Source: CAZFQG01 sp964520785 (lineage in GTDB: Bacteria > Planctomycetota > Planctomycetia > Pirellulales > Thermoguttaceae). Taken from it: a DNA stretch of 17,143 nt. A program made the translations under genes and the position numbers. The stretch lies in NCBI GenBank assembly GCA_964520785.1, contig CAZFQG010000142.1, forward strand, positions 1 to 17,143, read 5' to 3'. This document shows positions 14,825 through 17,143 of this stretch, one piece after another (positions within the stretch are counted from its first letter, which is position 1; each line of letters opens with the position of its first letter). Below the pieces are notes generated by a model. The model had not been told where the DNA came from. It made no database searches and saw only the letters and a program-made list of their open reading frames with translations.

Positions 14825-16093
14825 ATGGCATTCAAGATCGCGATCGTCCACGACTGGCTCACCGGATTTCGAGGGGGCGAAAAATGCCTCGAAGTCCTCT
14901 GCCGCGCCTTTCCGGAGGCCAGCCTCCACACGCTCTTGCGAGTCCGCGATACGGCGTCCCCCGCGATCGAGCGGATGGACATCCACACGAGCTTTCTGCA
15001 ATGCTTTCCCGGAATTCGCCACTACTACCGGTGGTGCCTTCCCCTCATGCCGGCGGCCGTCTCGCGGCTGCGGATTCCGGAGGACGTCGACGTCGTGGTC
15101 AGTTTCTCGCACGCGGTCGCCAAGAGCGTCCACGTGCCGCCGGGAGTGCCGCATATCTGCTACTGCTTCACGCCGATGCGCTACGCCTGGCACCGGCGCG
15201 AGGATTATTTCGGCAAAGGAAGGCTCCGCGGAATGCTGCCGTGGAACGCCGCAAGGGCCGCGGTTCTCCGCGGAATGCGTCGCTGGGACCGCGAGACCTC
15301 ACAAGGGGTCACCCATTTCATCGCGGCGAGCAAGACGGTCGCCACGCGGATCGTCGAAGCCTACTACCGGTCCAGCCGGGTCATCTATCCACCGGTCGAC
15401 ACCGATTTCTACACGCCCGACGCCGGCGTGAAACGGGATGATTTCTATCTGTACGTCGGCGCGCTTGCGCCGTATAAGCGAGTGGACCTCGCCGTGACGG
15501 CGTGCGAGCAGTTGGGGCGGCGGTTTGTCGTTATCGGCAGCGGCCCCGAGGCAAGGCGACTGAAGCGGATGGCCGGGCGATATACGCAGTTTCTCGGACA
15601 CCGCTGCGACGAGGAAATCCGGCATTACATGCGCTCCGCGGCGGCGCTGTTGTTTCCCGCGAACGAGGATTTCGGAATCGTGCCGGTCGAGGCGCAGGCG
15701 TGCGGGACGCCGGTCATCGCGTTCGGCGAGGGGGGAGCAACGGAGACGGTCGTCTCGGCCGACGCCGCCAACTACCCCAGCGGCCTCTTCTTTGAAGAGC
15801 AGACTCCTCAATCACTTTTCCGGGCTATTCGGCGGTTCGAAAGGATGCCGGGCCGCTTCGATCCGCACGTCCTTCGTACCCTGGCGGAACGCTTCTCGCG
15901 GCCGCGATTCGAACGAGAGCTGCTCCGCACGATCAAGGGGGTCGTCTGCGAGAAGCTGGAGTGTTCGCCGGTCGCGTACCCGAAGGGGGAGCCGGTCGCC
16001 GTGCGCCGAGACTCCCGGCGAGCTTCGCCGACGCCGGAATGGTCCATGAAGACGCCACCGGTCCTTTCGGCAAGCGAATTGAGAGTTCGTTGA
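14825..16093 (+). CDS. WbaZ-like family 4 glycosyltransferase
   Basis: A 422-residue GT-B, retaining glycosyltransferase, probably transferring a sugar from a nucleotide donor (often mannose in this subgroup) during surface polysaccharide assembly at the cytoplasmic face. The N-terminal half has IAIVHDWLTGFRGGEKCLEVL, IHTSFLQ, HICYCFTPMRYAWH and VIYPPVDTDFY. The C-terminal half has YVGALAPYKRVDLAV with the donor-binding Arg/Lys, and the EX7E motif in NEDFGIVPVEAQACGTPVIAF. The ATG at 14825 has no evident Shine-Dalgarno. About 45 residues after the last family helix (from KLECSPVAYPK on) are Pro/Ser/Arg-rich and look disordered, an unusual tail. Its place directly behind hldE suggests action on a heptose-containing glycan; the acceptor is not known. 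Confidence 0.9.
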   Translation: MAFKIAIVHDWLTGFRGGEKCLEVLCRAFPEASLHTLLRVRDTASPAIERMDIHTSFLQCFPGIRHYYRWCLPLMPAAVSRLRIPEDVDVVVSFSHAVAKSVHVPPGVPHICYCFTPMRYAWHRREDYFGKGRLRGMLPWNAARAAVLRGMRRWDRETSQGVTHFIAASKTVATRIVEAYYRSSRVIYPPVDTDFYTPDAGVKRDDFYLYVGALAPYKRVDLAVTACEQLGRRFVVIGSGPEARRLKRMAGRYTQFLGHRCDEEIRHYMRSAAALLFPANEDFGIVPVEAQACGTPVIAFGEGGATETVVSADAANYPSGLFFEEQTPQSLFRAIRRFERMPGRFDPHVLRTLAERFSRPRFERELLRTIKGVVCEKLECSPVAYPKGEPVAVRRDSRRASPTPEWSMKTPPVLSASELRVR

Positions 16094-16134
16094 GCCGGTG
16101 GCCGAAATGGAATGCGCGATCCCGAAAGGGAGGT

Positions 16135-16163
16135 CGCGTCCGCCGTCGGCGGATGGCGACGCG
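16135..16163 (+). terminator. Possible terminator after the glycosyltransferase gene
   Basis: CGCGTC (16135-16140) pairs with GACGCG (16158-16163) around an inner CGCC/GGCG stem, with a six-base bulge. The sequence ATTGTTCTCTT follows. It begins about 40 bases after the stop. The rest of the 224-base gap before the carboxypeptidase shows nothing I can name. Confidence 0.35.
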
Positions 16164-16317
16164 CGGGATTGTTCTCTTGCACCCTTGAGCGAAAAGCTAG
16201 ATTTCGGAAGAATACTGATCCTCCGTCGGTCCGACGGGCGGTTTCGCGGCACCCCGGCGGCTGGCCCCTCGAAACCGTTTTCCCAAAACTCATTCACCTC
16301 TCCTCCCCGAATATCTC

Positions 16318-17143
16318 ATGACCGCTTCAATACGAGAAACCTACCAAGAAACCCGCGAACTCGTTGGCGAATCGACCGTTCTGGGAACGGCGCTGGCCGT
16401 CCTCGGCTGGGACGAGCGGACGCAAATGCCCAGAGCGGGGGGGCCGTATCGCGCGGAACAGATTCGGGTCCTGTCCGGGATGCTCCACGACCGCGAGACC
16501 GACCCGAGGTTGGGGGAGAACCTTTCGAAGCTGGCCGAAAGCGATCTGGCCGCCGATCGCGAAAGCGACAGCGGTGCGACCATCTACTGGCTCAAGCGAA
16601 GCTACGACAAGCGGGTCAAACTGCCCAAGCGGTTGGTCGAGGAACTGGCGGAGACCTCCGTTTTGGGGCAGCAGGCCTGGGTGAGCGCGCGGCAGGAAGA
16701 CAGTTTTGAAACGTTTCGGCCGCTCTTGGAAAAAACGATCCAACTCAAGCGGGAGGAGGCGGACGCGCTCGGCTGGGAAGATTGCCGTTACGACGCCCTT
16801 CTGGATGACTATGAGCCGGAGGCGAAAACGGCCCAAGTGGCACAGGTCCTCGCCGGACTCCGCGAGGCGCTTGTTCCTCTGGTCGCGGCGGTCGCCGATT
16901 CGGACCGGCGACCCGATTCGGGAATCCTCACCCGCCACTATCCGGTCGAGGATCAGAAAAAGTTGGGGTTCGTGGTCTCCGAGGCGATCGGATTCGATCA
17001 CGCGCGCGGGCGGATCGACACGACGGATCATCCCTTTTGCACGAGCTTGGGTCCCAAGGACTGCCGTATTACGACTCGTTACGACGAGCATCACTTCGGC
17101 GGCGCGTTTTTCGGCACGATGCACGAGGCGGAGCACGGCATTT
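16318..17143 (+). CDS. M32 family metallocarboxypeptidase (thermostable carboxypeptidase 1 type), 3' truncated
   Basis: A zinc- or cobalt-dependent cytoplasmic carboxypeptidase that removes C-terminal residues with broad specificity. The visible 275 residues begin with the family's helical N-terminus (ETYQETRELVGESTVLGTALAVLGWDERTQMP), continue with YDALLDDYEP, IGFDHARGRIDTTDHPF and the substrate-region DCRITTRYDEHHF, and reach the metal-binding HEXXH at 269-273 (HEAEH) just before the window ends. About 225 further residues, including the third metal ligand, should lie outside. The fourth position of the motif is Glu, where many relatives have Gly; the two His and catalytic Glu are kept. The ATG at 16318 has no clear Shine-Dalgarno but begins where family homology begins. 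It is 224 bases after the glycosyltransferase and probably a separate unit. Confidence 0.92.
   Translation, partial: MTASIRETYQETRELVGESTVLGTALAVLGWDERTQMPRAGGPYRAEQIRVLSGMLHDRETDPRLGENLSKLAESDLAADRESDSGATIYWLKRSYDKRVKLPKRLVEELAETSVLGQQAWVSARQEDSFETFRPLLEKTIQLKREEADALGWEDCRYDALLDDYEPEAKTAQVAQVLAGLREALVPLVAAVADSDRRPDSGILTRHYPVEDQKKLGFVVSEAIGFDHARGRIDTTDHPFCTSLGPKDCRITTRYDEHHFGGAFFGTMHEAEHGI

Noticed and set aside
1..17143. Defence, phage, CRISPR or toxin-antitoxin system
   Set aside because: No nuclease, integrase, transposase, restriction, Cas, retron or toxin-like protein is visible, and no regular repeat-spacer pattern is present.

Overview
GC-rich bacterial DNA, most likely from a planctomycete. 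This is inferred from a tandem DUF1080 protein, a PEP-CTERM-sorted secreted protein, an AGE-family epimerase, a bifunctional HldE with a planctomycete-like kinase half, and frequent starts with weak Shine-Dalgarno sequences. The lineage was not tested by any search. I see no tRNA, rRNA, CRISPR array, transposase or phage gene.

Layout. (1) Positions 1-3141, plus strand: the end of a lipid-modification operon of three overlapping genes: a flavin amine-oxidase-type oxidoreductase (5' end outside the window), a DUF1365 protein and a cyclopropane-fatty-acid-synthase-type methyltransferase. (2) 3138-3248: a symmetric imperfect inverted repeat that supplies the methyltransferase stop codon and lies between convergent genes. 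(3) 8063-3303, minus strand: a probable operon of a membrane-anchored TPR-like protein, an RluD-type pseudouridine synthase and UvrA, behind a good sigma-70-like promoter at 8112-8141. (4) 9731-8303, minus strand: two secreted proteins, one with an SdrD_B-like domain and a PEP-CTERM tail, the other a CAP/SCP (YkwD-like) domain protein with a strong terminator-like hairpin downstream. (5) 12438-9982, minus strand: an AGE-family sugar epimerase followed 45 bases later by a protein of two DUF1080 domains, with a TATAAT promoter in front and a strong hairpin behind. (6) 13030-12626, minus strand: a small secreted Pro/Tyr-rich protein of unknown role. (7) 13304-16093, plus strand: hldE and a WbaZ-like GT4 glycosyltransferase, separated by 24 bases, a surface-glycan pair. 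(8) 16318 to the window end, plus strand: the first part of an M32 metallocarboxypeptidase.

The genes form several small functional units: membrane lipid modification, DNA repair/RNA modification housekeeping, secreted or surface proteins, sugar conversion, and ADP-heptose/glycan synthesis. No single clearly new multi-gene system is evident. The most distinctive features are the lipid operon, the palindromic repeat at its end, the AGE plus double-DUF1080 pair, and repeated sequences upstream of the PEP-CTERM gene. No gene-free stretch exceeds 300 bases.
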